Origin: Nemertoderma westbladi
Taxonomy: Eukaryota; Xenacoelomorpha; Nemertodermatida; Nemertodermatidae
NCBI GenBank assembly: GCA_032718475.1
Contig: JAUCBJ010005024.1
Span: 1 to 40,318 of the forward strand
Length of the DNA stretch: 40,318 nt
Direction of reading: 5' to 3'
Of the stretch, positions 10,541-19,337 are shown one piece after another. Under the pieces are notes generated by a model that made no database searches, was not told where the DNA came from, and saw only the letters and a program-made list of their open reading frames with translations. Made by a program: the position numbers and the translations under genes. How positions within the stretch are numbered: the first letter of the stretch is position 1; each line of letters begins with the position of its first letter.

Positions 10541-12778
10541 TTAGTCTTTCTTGCGCGGACGGTGTTTACGCAGTTTTTTAAGGCTAGCAAGAGTCCTTTT
10601 CTCTTTGGGGCGAGCCACTTTACAAGGAGGGCTATAACTCCTGGGTGAAGGGTGCAATATGATTGCATCAGAAGGTATGGGATTACGATCGGTATATCCG
10701 CCGGTCGAAGTACCGGGTTGATTGACATCAACGTCCGGGGAGAGGGGTCTAACGGCTTTGAGAGCTCGTTTCAAGACAGCCGCTCTTACGGGTCCTTTAC
10801 GAGTGGTCTGAACGAGGGCCGTGGGTGGACCATAGGCAGTTAGAAACTTCCTTGGTTTAATGGTTCTTTCCAACTCGCGTTCGTGGGCTCGGTACTCGTA
10901 AGGCCGTCGATATACTTCCTGTAACTCGGGGTGTGAGTTGACAAATAAGTCTCCATAGGCAGGATCTTGACGGATAAAGTTTATTAAGTTGTAAGAATTG
11001 ATGTCACTCGGATTAATGCTCCTGAGAAATTTGCGTACATATTTGGTTGAAATACATTCTCCAACGCGCTTCAGTAGTTCATAACTTGATAGGCGTGATT
11101 TCTGCTCGACGGAGGCAAACAAATAAGGATGGAACGCATAAACTCCTTCGTAAGCGCGTCCAGGGTAATAGCGATGGCGTGAATCACAATGTAAATCAGC
11201 GTTCGCTTCCCAAGCTCTGATATAACGTAGTACAATCATTTCATCTACGCTCTCTAAATCATGATTAAAGGGACAATCAAAGCTGGCGTGTCCTTTTAAT
11301 TGACAATGATGGCATTGAGTCATAAATTGGGGGCAGACAGCAAAAATGTGCAAATTATTAAGCCGACAATATGCACAATAGATTTCCATCGACGGTTGCT
11401 CGTGGAAATAGGAACAGAGATCGTTGGTGTCCATAGACGTAATATGGTCTCTCGATGCGCACAGCCGACAACGTTGTCGAGAAACATAATTGGCATGGCG
11501 ATAATCATACGCAGTAAGACACTGTGGACCTTGATACCATTCCAATATGTAGTCGCTATCGCTACTCCGAGACGTGGGGGGCTGAATCTCTTCAGATTCT
11601 AAACATATGGGTTCGTCTTCCCCTTGTATAGTTGAGGTAGGCATGGCCGTCTCCTCAAGTGGACCTACCGTCTGAATTTCCACGACCGAATAACCTGTGG
11701 GGATTCGAGGTCTTTGGATAACAGAGGAGTGCATGTTTATTATACAAATGTCTTTGAAAATAGCAAATCCAGCGCTATCTAACTTCTCCGCAGCCGAGTC
11801 TCTTAAGCTGAGCTTGGTCAAAGCGCTGTCTTTGAATTGGCTATCCACGTTGCGAAACGGGGTTAAAAACCGTCGGAAACATTCAAAGCGGATGAATTTA
11901 TTATGTTCATCTAGCTTAGCGAGTTTGGTCCCAAGGATTAATGGATGGGCGCGTATAGTACGACTGCACACATCGGCTAGCCAACCGGAAAGTGCGGTGT
12001 TTTCGAAGATCGTGTAGATAGCTAAGGAGGGACGGAGTGGAACACTCATGAAGCTATACACGGCGCCAGGTGCGGTCAACGGTCTGTCAAAGTATAATCG
12101 AGAATAATGGTCTCCGTATACTTGTTGATAGTTGATGGGATTTCCGACCTTGAAATTCCATCCGTATTCCTGAAAGGCAAGATGTCCGATGGAAGTTCGT
12201 TGCACCTTTGTAATGTTGCTAGACGCATTAGCATACATGGTGCGAAAGAAACCTCGGCCTTCGGCCCAAGGAGCTATCAGCTGAGTATCCACGAAAGGAT
12301 AGGGGATATTTTCCATATTCCGAAAGTCGTTTTGGAGATCTCCGTAAACAGCTGAGCCGATTTTAATGATTCTTTCGTTGAATAACATCTCGAGAACGGG
12401 CTGGGGTAACATCGATCCATCGATACCCATGGCCGGTTTGCGTTCGGTGTCAATGACGTAACGCTGCGCGAGTTCGAATTGTCCATGTCGGAGATTCTTT
12501 TGCGTTTCGGTGAGAGTTTCAAAGGAATAATCGATCACGTCGGAACACGCTCGCGTAAACACGTGAGTGGAACCAGCTAATCCGCGTATGTGTATCATGC
12601 GCGTAGTTCCTAATTCTCCGATTGGAACGCTACCTTCGTTATCGTAAGTAACAACGCCATACATCTCAATGATATTAAGAGTTTCATTCCACTCTTTGGT
12701 GGCGTTCTCGAGGGTCATCCCTACTGGATGCCACAAGGTGGCGCATTGATTAGCGTCAGGGAGATCACTATACTTCAT
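10541..12778 (-). CDS. ORF3: putative DEDD 3'-5' exonuclease-like domain plus Cys-rich zinc knuckles
   Basis: 745 aa from the ATG at 12778; an in-frame GTG lies 24 nt upstream. I know no named family for the whole protein. Residues about 40-260 fit the DnaQ/WRN/EXD1-type exonuclease pattern: YDNEG (D46, E48, motif I), IIKIGSAVYGDL (K139, D147, motif II), FVDTQLIA (D164), then RPLT (232-235) and a YSFMSV segment where the family usually has YxxxD. Here that last acidic residue is Ser245, so catalysis is doubtful. Residues about 437-502 carry several CxxC pairs and end in a classic knuckle, C489-x2-C492-x4-H497-x4-C502. The C-terminus is very basic (KKLRKHRPRKKD). There is no signal peptide or membrane segment, so it is not an envelope protein. 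Its ATG overlaps the ORF2 stop as ATGA. Intactness and codon structure suggest it is expressed. Alternatives are a captured host nuclease or a second nucleocapsid-like protein. Confidence 0.6.
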   Translation of the reverse strand: MKYSDLPDANQCATLWHPVGMTLENATKEWNETLNIIEMYGVVTYDNEGSVPIGELGTTRMIHIRGLAGSTHVFTRACSDVIDYSFETLTETQKNLRHGQFELAQRYVIDTERKPAMGIDGSMLPQPVLEMLFNERIIKIGSAVYGDLQNDFRNMENIPYPFVDTQLIAPWAEGRGFFRTMYANASSNITKVQRTSIGHLAFQEYGWNFKVGNPINYQQVYGDHYSRLYFDRPLTAPGAVYSFMSVPLRPSLAIYTIFENTALSGWLADVCSRTIRAHPLILGTKLAKLDEHNKFIRFECFRRFLTPFRNVDSQFKDSALTKLSLRDSAAEKLDSAGFAIFKDICIINMHSSVIQRPRIPTGYSVVEIQTVGPLEETAMPTSTIQGEDEPICLESEEIQPPTSRSSDSDYILEWYQGPQCLTAYDYRHANYVSRQRCRLCASRDHITSMDTNDLCSYFHEQPSMEIYCAYCRLNNLHIFAVCPQFMTQCHHCQLKGHASFDCPFNHDLESVDEMIVLRYIRAWEANADLHCDSRHRYYPGRAYEGVYAFHPYLFASVEQKSRLSSYELLKRVGECISTKYVRKFLRSINPSDINSYNLINFIRQDPAYGDLFVNSHPELQEVYRRPYEYRAHERELERTIKPRKFLTAYGPPTALVQTTRKGPVRAAVLKRALKAVRPLSPDVDVNQPGTSTGGYTDRNPIPSDAIILHPSPRSYSPPCKVARPKEKRTLASLKKLRKHRPRKKD

Positions 12779-13068
12779 GTATCGAGTGGTATACGTCTCC
12801 ACATTTCCATATCATGTAAATCGGTAGGATGGCCGGTAGTTAAGAAGTCCATATACATACCATTACGATTCGTATAGCGAGCGGTGAATTTTCTATAGTC
12901 CAATTCACGCGTAAGTTGTTCCTGGGACATCGGCGGTTCGATATAACGACCATCGTCCTCCGTAATAGTCGGATCGGCTTCACCGCGTATCAAGCTATCC
13001 ACAAACGCTTGTAAAGGTAGAGTATATCGCTCTCTAATACCAAGGTCATCTTCTATCAATTCCGTCAT
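12775..13068 (-). CDS. ORF2: 97-aa hypothetical protein of the LTR element
   Basis: 97 residues starting MTELIEDDLGIRERY, acidic in the first half, with no recognised domain. AGATAGCAG ends three bases before the ATG and could serve as a splice acceptor for a subgenomic mRNA, although its pyrimidine tract is poor. The TGA stop (12777-12775) overlaps the first usable ATG of ORF3 (12778-12776) as ATGA. ORF3 is in the -1 frame relative to ORF2. I see no slippery heptamer in the overlap, so reinitiation fits better than frameshifting. An ancestral single frame broken by an indel is the alternative. Confidence 0.55.
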   Translation of the reverse strand: MTELIEDDLGIRERYTLPLQAFVDSLIRGEADPTITEDDGRYIEPPMSQEQLTRELDYRKFTARYTNRNGMYMDFLTTGHPTDLHDMEMWRRIPLDT

Positions 13069-14693
13069 ATCTGCTATCTGAGTTTATTAATATCAGTATG
13101 AGTTAATATTTAGGCAAGCGGGCGTCGCTGCCTACTAGGCTTTGCCCCCGGACAGTGGGTTTCTCAGCGCCGATGTACCGTTGTCGCGGTGTTTACACCA
13201 ACATGTAGCAACAGCACGACAACGATAACCGGCACAAGTCCCACCACTGTCCGTCCCAAAGGCTTGAATCCACTTGAGGTTATCTCGGTAGAGTTAGGGC
13301 TACTTTACAATTGCGATTAGCTACTGTAAACACACTTTAGTAGTAACATTCACCTATAAACGCACAAATTCCATACAATCATTACTTACTGCACACATGC
13401 ATGCCATTTGTCCGTTAATCAGTGTCTTCCAGAATGTCACGTTATTACTATGTACCCTTGGATACTAATAGTGCGCTATGTATACTCTTATGCTACGCAA
13501 TGGGGCAAGCTTTTTATTGTTCCTTTAACTTGCTTCTAATTCTAGCGTGGGTGTTGCCATGGTGACATTATGGAAAACTAGCGGTAGAATTAGGGTAATT
13601 CTCATGCATACAGATCTGGGATGCTATTTAATAGTAATTCTTTAATTGTCAATATCCTCTTTATGCATGATTTTATAAATTTTATCGGCTATTGACTATA
13701 TGTTGGAGATTCTCGCACTCTAGTACACTCAATATGAATCTCCGCTCCCATGATCTATTAATTACTGGAATTTTGGGAATGTTATAAATTGCACAAAATG
13801 ACAATTTATGAAATTCATTTGAATATGAATTTAAATTTATTCCCGTGAATTTTATTATTTGATGTTAAATTGACACAAATTTTATTCCAGAGCATATCTG
13901 GGGACTTAGGATCCTTAATTCTATAAAATAGTCCTCCTAAGAATATCGGTAAATACTGCGATATCTTAATTGACTAGAAATTTTAAAGGATCGGGATTTT
14001 ACAGGTTTTAATAAATATTAAATTAATATTTAGGATGAGCACCGATTTATTCCAGAACTTGTCTGGGGACGTTAACCACTGATTCTAGAATTTGTCTTTC
14101 AAGTATATCGGTGGGTGCCACGATATCTTAATCGACTAGAATTACAGATGGTCAAAAAGTTTAACAGATTTATTTGCGATTTACGCTACTGTTAGAGGGA
14201 CATCACGCTACTATATGTATTATTTAATATAAGGTAGAAGAGCAATATCACACGAAGCAATGTCAGTGTGAAGAGGCAAGTCGTTTCCAAGGTCTACCCA
14301 GAGCTTGGTTTAGCCGAGACACGAGGATCTGAACTTTGCATTCCTAATACTCTGCCTACCAATAATACTTAAATATAGTAGTGGCTTTATTGTACTTTAA
14401 TAAGTACTGACATGTCATCTTACTATAGTCTCGCATTTATAATATAATACGGACAGTAAGGAAAGAGAAAAATAATTATTTCTTGCCGTCGCACTAAATA
14501 TATATTATAAGTAATTACGTACGTAATAAACACTAATATATTGCACTAATCTACTAAATAATCGCTAAAATAACATTCTACTAAATAAAATTAAAGAAAA
14601 CGATTATAATAAAATTACGTAATAATACATACATAAATATAAAATAAAAAACAAATATAAAATGATATAGTCACACACCCACTCCATATGTTA
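13069..14693. other. Non-coding spacer inside the LTR element
   Basis: About 1.6 kb between gag-pro and ORF2 in the place where reverse transcriptase, RNase H and integrase would lie. No open frame resembles any of them. It is AT-rich at the left end of gag-pro (14400-14690). It holds a diverged tandem pair of about 110-150 bp, near 13870-13985 and 14043-14155, sharing TTATTCCAGA, TCTGGGGAC, AATATCGGT-like and GATATCTTAAT. A region of mixed composition at 13090-13300 may carry signals for ORF2/3 expression, but nothing specific is seen. Confidence 0.6.
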
Positions 14694-17600
14694 TTACGTT
14701 ATGGAGTCCCTAGATATTTGTCGGATTAGGGAAGTGGTCGTAGGAAGAGTATCTTGCCTTCCATAGTTTCCGGACAGTTTCCGGTTTCTTTCCCGTAAAC
14801 ATAAACGACCAGCTGGGTGATTGGGTTGTCGTGTTACTTTCTCCGCTCCCTTGGCCTGTCTACTCTCCGCCGTGGTAAGATGAGGAGGCCGTTCATCTTC
14901 TTCTTTACTTAAGAAGTCGGATCCACCTAACCAGCCTGGAGTATCTATCAGTTCTTGAGGAGTTGCTCCTCTGGGATCGATGTCGGCTGGATTAATTGTC
15001 CCAAGGCAATGTCTCCGTTGATCTACATTGGAGTTAATATCGTCATTATCTGAGGAGTATGGTGTTCCCTCAGTTAGTTCGTCCACCTCACTGCTTTCCA
15101 CTTCCCAATCGTTTACTTGATATATTTGTTCGTGTGGCATTCTCTCTTCGAGAGTTCTACGGGAAGGGCCAGTAAAGTACCAACCTACTCTAGTTCTTAC
15201 CGCATAGGTTTGCAGTGGCTGTGGTTGAGCAGGCCGTTTCTCTAATGTTTCGAGCGCCTCGTGCGCGTTTTGGCCGATGAGTATTTGCACTCCAGGGTAA
15301 TCTGTCTGGAATCGAGGTATCTTAAGATGTTGGATGCTCTCATCCTCGTCCCAATTATAAAGGTCTGCTTGAGTAGTAGCAAAGTTCTTTATAGCCACCA
15401 TTTTTACTGACCTTATACCTTGTGTTCCTAACTTATCCTGGGGGGTGGACAACACACCTACATAGTAATCTGCCGTTAGGGTAGATTTCCAAACCTGCAT
15501 AATTCCTGACATATTCAATTTAGTCCGGAACTTGGGTTGTCCAGCAAAGATATCTTCGGCTAGTTCTTGATCGATGAATGTTCCTGTGCTGCCGGAGTCA
15601 AGGAGGGCGTTCACTATGTAGCTTTTGTTAAGACCGTGAACTCTTACTTGAACTACAGGAAATTCTCTGATTCCTACGTTGGAAGCTGGAGCTTTCCAAG
15701 ATGGTTGTTTGGCGAAAGTAGTTGGGGGAAACTCGTCGTTGATGTCCTTTTCGTAAGTAAGTGCTCGATACACTGCGGTATTTATTAGATAACAGGATTC
15801 ATTGGCGTCGGAGAATTCGTCAGTATAGAATCCTTCCATCTCAGACTCTTGATCAGTGTCGTTTACGTCACTAAATTGGACATGTAGTTCGGGCTCACTT
15901 ACCTGACTCAGTTTGTCTCGTTCGAACTCACTGTGTAACAAGATGTGATGTCTCGCGCCACACTTTGCACACTTTATGTCGGAGTAACAGGTTCGCCGTT
16001 GGTGTCCTGATCTGAGGCAATTATAGCATAACCGCTTATTCCACAGGACTGTACGTCTGTCTACAAGGGATTTCTTTAGAAATTCAGCACACGCACTCAA
16101 ACGGTGGGGCCCGTCGCACAGCGCACATTTTGGTTTGATGTTACTCACCTTAACTTGGTTAACGTTCTGCACTCTCGTTCTTTCTTTGGGCTTTCTTCCG
16201 TGAATTCTCTTAGGAGACGTAGGAGGAGTTGTTGTTACCTGTTCTCTCCTGTCACTGGTTCGAGACTTGTATTTACTTACGTCTTTATAGGTCTTGTTGT
16301 CATAGTAAGATTTTGCTGTGTCTTTCCCGCTGTCCTCTTCTTGAGAAGCTTGGCTTTCGCCGTCGTCAGTATAACACACTGGTATTATCCTTCTCCTAGA
16401 AACGGGTTTCTCACTTACCTTATTTTCCGATGTTTTCTCTCTGGACTGCCTTATGAGTTGTAATTTTACTTCACTATCTAAGAAGGACATGAGATCAGCC
16501 ATGGTAGGGCTTCGTCGTTGTTGTTCATTCATGTACAACACCTTTTTGTCCCAGCGTGTACATACTCCACCCTTGGGTAAAGTAGAGACTACGGCTCCAA
16601 TAACCATGGAACTCTGATATTCATGAGACTTACCTAACCAGTCCAATTGTCTACAGATCTCTTGAATTTCATCGGAAAACTCTATAATCCCGCTACTAAG
16701 GAAGTGTCGGGGGGCTACTAATTTTGCATACAAATACTTAGCTATGTTATCCTTGTTACCATACCTGATGTTTAATGTATCCCAAACTTGTCTTAATCCA
16801 TCTGGATGTCCAATAAACTTTAACGCCATTAACTTGGGAGGTCCTTCCAAGCACTTGATGAGGAATCTAAGTTTCTCTCCATTAGATAATACAGAGTTCT
16901 GTATGCTATCTTTGTAATATTCGTTGAAAGGTAACCATTTCATCTCATCTCCATTGAATTTGACGATCTCTCCCACTTTGACCGCTTGGCGGGCTTCTGT
17001 TCTAGCCATCTGACGCGTAAAGCTTTCTTGGGCCATCATGTTATTTAATATCGAATTATCGGTATATAAATTTCTCGGATCATTATCAGGTCTATAGGGA
17101 ATATCATTAATAACAGGTCTATAATCACCCTTAATAGGGTTTGCTATAGGAGTTTCAACTTCACTAGCCGTATAGATGCGTGTAGGCTCCACACCTTGCG
17201 CATGTAATACTTCAGACCTAACAGGTTGACACAATGTTACAGGGGGTATTGGTATGCCCTTTTGTATATTGACTAATTTGTCGCGTTCTAGCGCGATACT
17301 TTGCTGCACTTCTTGCAACTCTGCTCTACCTTCCCTCACTGTTCCCTTAAGTTGGTGGACAGTCTCCTGCATCTGTCCTAGCAGGAGATTCATCCCCCGC
17401 CGTCCCTCTTCCACCCACTCAACCGCCGAAGCGGGAGTCGCCAACATAGTAGCGGGCTGACGCGGGACGATGGGAGACAAATTTTTGATTTCTCTCTCTG
17501 CTATCTGGACAGGGATATTCTCTTGGACTGTTCCACCGGGTACAGGCAGTGTAGTACTATGTAAAGGGAACTTAGAGTTAAGCTCTGGAAGTACAGGGGT

Positions 17601-19337
17601 CTCTAACACAGAAGTGACTTTGGGAACAACAGGCCTAATTATTTCAGGCTCATCAACTATTGTAGGGAGTCTTTTAACCTTAATACTTTGGGCTGTAGGT
17701 TCTACACTACTCAAGTCTGTGCTAGCTAGCTGTCTTCTAACAGCTGGGGGCAAATCAGGCAATTTGCGACGGTAAGATGTTTTTCTACGCCTACTTAGAT
17801 GAGATCTATTTCCTCCGCCTTCAGGATCGGTGGTCTCGCCTTCCTCCGAGGATGTGTATCCCTGGCGCTTGGGAGTATATTTTCTCATCATCTGCATTTG
17901 ATTAGCAGTAAACTGTTTATTTATACTGTCTTGCGTCTCTTGCAGATTTTCCAACTCCAGTTGGATAGTCTCCTCAGAAGCTCTCCGTTCTGCTTCTGCC
18001 ACTGCTGCTTTTCTTTCTGCTTCTGCTTCTGCCGCCTTTCTTTCGGCTTCTGCTTCTGCTTCTGCCGCCTTTCTTTCGGCTTCTGCTTTTGCCGACTTTC
18101 TTTCGGCTTTTGCTTCTGCCGCCTTTCTTTCGGCTTCTGCTTCTGCCGCCGCTGCTGCTGCCACCTTTCTTTTCTCTATCCATTCTTTCTTTACTTGTTC
18201 TTCTCGGACTCTAGTGAGGCGGAGTTTTTCATCACATTCAGCTTGGTTTGCAGCTAACATTTCGGCATCGATTGAGTCCAACACAAGCTTGGTTCCTTCA
18301 CTATTAGGGGAAAGTCCAGACAGCCGTCTCCTCAACTCTTCGTCTCCTAGGAATCGCTGATAGTCGGACAAATAAATGTCGATAGCGTCTCTAGTTCGCG
18401 GCTTCTCGGCGGTCTCTTCGCTTTCCGCTTGAGAAAGGGTGACATCAGTTTGTTCTTCATGGGGTGATCTCTCAGCCAGCTGGGATTTCCACTGGGCCGT
18501 TTCCTGTACTTTGAGATCTACCCGATGTAACCAAGTTTTGACAGCAACCTGCAGCGACGTGTCCTGTCTTCTTTTGGAAGTTTCCTCAAAGGCTGAGAGG
18601 ATTAGTCGTATGCGTAGGGTTCTTTCGCGTATTTGGTATAGCAGCTCTTCCTGCTCTTGAGGTCCTTGAGGTTGTCGAAACAGTTGTTCTTCCAATCGCT
18701 CCAAGGAGCCGAAGAATCCCTGCACATATCCTGCTGCCGACCTCTTCCAAACAGCTGGATCCATTGTATCTTTAGCCACTCCCATCCTGTGTATATCTTC
18801 CCAAGTAGCCTCGGACAGATCCAACGGGAGTCCGAGTCCGGGAAAGTTCCATTGTGACTCGACAATAGACATCAATTCTTCCCTGGCGTATCCCGCATAA
18901 TTATCTTGGGTCGCTCGCTTATTTCTCGCCCAGTCGGCTTGATGTTCCTCCACCGCAATGAATATAGTAGTTAGCACTGCAGCAGGAAGGGTGAGAAGGG
19001 GGTCCGAGTAGACTGTAGCAGCCATCTGCACTCCGCGTTCGGGGGTCAGCTCTACAGTATCCGAACTACTGGAGCTATCGGGTCGCTGGGAAGTAGGTTC
19101 TTGACCAAGATGTTGCTGCGATAGGACAACTGTCTCTTGGTTCCGTTTGACCTGTGCCCGAGTGCCTATGATGGACCTATGGTGGATTAGCCTAGGGTCT
19201 GATACTACCGGAGGGATGACCTTTCTTGCAGTAGGAGGTGAGCTGAACTCCTTTCTTAATCGCTCCACACTCCTATCTGTGTCACAGATGGTTGTATCGA
19301 TCAGACTGTCTGACAGGTTTTGCTGAGTGTCAGACAT
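14694..19337 (-). CDS. BEL/Pao-type Gag-protease polyprotein, RT/RNase H/integrase deleted
   Basis: 1547 aa, uninterrupted. Residues 1-780 are a long N-terminal extension including an Ala/Glu/Arg/Lys coiled-coil stretch built of AEAERKAA-like repeats (about 395-455). Residues about 785-930 resemble the DUF1759 Gag region (VKFNGDEMKWLPFNEYY, IRYGNKDNIAKYLYAKL). A BEL-type zinc cluster follows: C1071-x2-C1074, C1104-x2-C1107-x4-H1112-x4-C1117 and C1123-x2-C1126. An aspartic protease of DUF1758 type has LLDSGSTGTFID (D1247) and VQILIG (about 1350). After the post-protease GWYFTG comes, with no polymerase, INPADIDPRG (1448-1457) and W1469-LGG. In intact Pao elements that signature marks the end of RNase H just before integrase. 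An in-frame deletion of the polymerase is therefore recorded in the protein. It would assemble particles and process them, but cannot copy itself alone. Confidence 0.9.
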   Translation of the reverse strand: MSDTQQNLSDSLIDTTICDTDRSVERLRKEFSSPPTARKVIPPVVSDPRLIHHRSIIGTRAQVKRNQETVVLSQQHLGQEPTSQRPDSSSSSDTVELTPERGVQMAATVYSDPLLTLPAAVLTTIFIAVEEHQADWARNKRATQDNYAGYAREELMSIVESQWNFPGLGLPLDLSEATWEDIHRMGVAKDTMDPAVWKRSAAGYVQGFFGSLERLEEQLFRQPQGPQEQEELLYQIRERTLRIRLILSAFEETSKRRQDTSLQVAVKTWLHRVDLKVQETAQWKSQLAERSPHEEQTDVTLSQAESEETAEKPRTRDAIDIYLSDYQRFLGDEELRRRLSGLSPNSEGTKLVLDSIDAEMLAANQAECDEKLRLTRVREEQVKKEWIEKRKVAAAAAAEAEAERKAAEAKAERKSAKAEAERKAAEAEAEAERKAAEAEAERKAAVAEAERRASEETIQLELENLQETQDSINKQFTANQMQMMRKYTPKRQGYTSSEEGETTDPEGGGNRSHLSRRRKTSYRRKLPDLPPAVRRQLASTDLSSVEPTAQSIKVKRLPTIVDEPEIIRPVVPKVTSVLETPVLPELNSKFPLHSTTLPVPGGTVQENIPVQIAEREIKNLSPIVPRQPATMLATPASAVEWVEEGRRGMNLLLGQMQETVHQLKGTVREGRAELQEVQQSIALERDKLVNIQKGIPIPPVTLCQPVRSEVLHAQGVEPTRIYTASEVETPIANPIKGDYRPVINDIPYRPDNDPRNLYTDNSILNNMMAQESFTRQMARTEARQAVKVGEIVKFNGDEMKWLPFNEYYKDSIQNSVLSNGEKLRFLIKCLEGPPKLMALKFIGHPDGLRQVWDTLNIRYGNKDNIAKYLYAKLVAPRHFLSSGIIEFSDEIQEICRQLDWLGKSHEYQSSMVIGAVVSTLPKGGVCTRWDKKVLYMNEQQRRSPTMADLMSFLDSEVKLQLIRQSREKTSENKVSEKPVSRRRIIPVCYTDDGESQASQEEDSGKDTAKSYYDNKTYKDVSKYKSRTSDRREQVTTTPPTSPKRIHGRKPKERTRVQNVNQVKVSNIKPKCALCDGPHRLSACAEFLKKSLVDRRTVLWNKRLCYNCLRSGHQRRTCYSDIKCAKCGARHHILLHSEFERDKLSQVSEPELHVQFSDVNDTDQESEMEGFYTDEFSDANESCYLINTAVYRALTYEKDINDEFPPTTFAKQPSWKAPASNVGIREFPVVQVRVHGLNKSYIVNALLDSGSTGTFIDQELAEDIFAGQPKFRTKLNMSGIMQVWKSTLTADYYVGVLSTPQDKLGTQGIRSVKMVAIKNFATTQADLYNWDEDESIQHLKIPRFQTDYPGVQILIGQNAHEALETLEKRPAQPQPLQTYAVRTRVGWYFTGPSRRTLEERMPHEQIYQVNDWEVESSEVDELTEGTPYSSDNDDINSNVDQRRHCLGTINPADIDPRGATPQELIDTPGWLGGSDFLSKEEDERPPHLTTAESRQAKGAEKVTRQPNHPAGRLCLRERNRKLSGNYGRQDTLPTTTSLIRQISRDSIT
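18000..18170. repeat. Tandem repeat coding for AEAERKAA in gag
   Basis: Short tandem units of about 24-27 bp (TTCTGCCGCCTTTCTTTCGG and variants), seven or so copies. On the minus strand they encode the charged helical repeat of the Gag N-terminal region. Copy number is likely to vary between element copies. Confidence 0.8.

Noticed and set aside
10541-12778. ORF3 as an envelope glycoprotein, given its position
   Set aside because: No signal peptide, no membrane anchor, no fusion-peptide-like stretch, and a basic C-terminus. The zinc knuckle argues for nucleic-acid binding.
17799-18257. Cys/Phe-rich 152-codon plus-strand frame
   Set aside because: It is the antisense shadow of the AEAERKAA repeat in gag.
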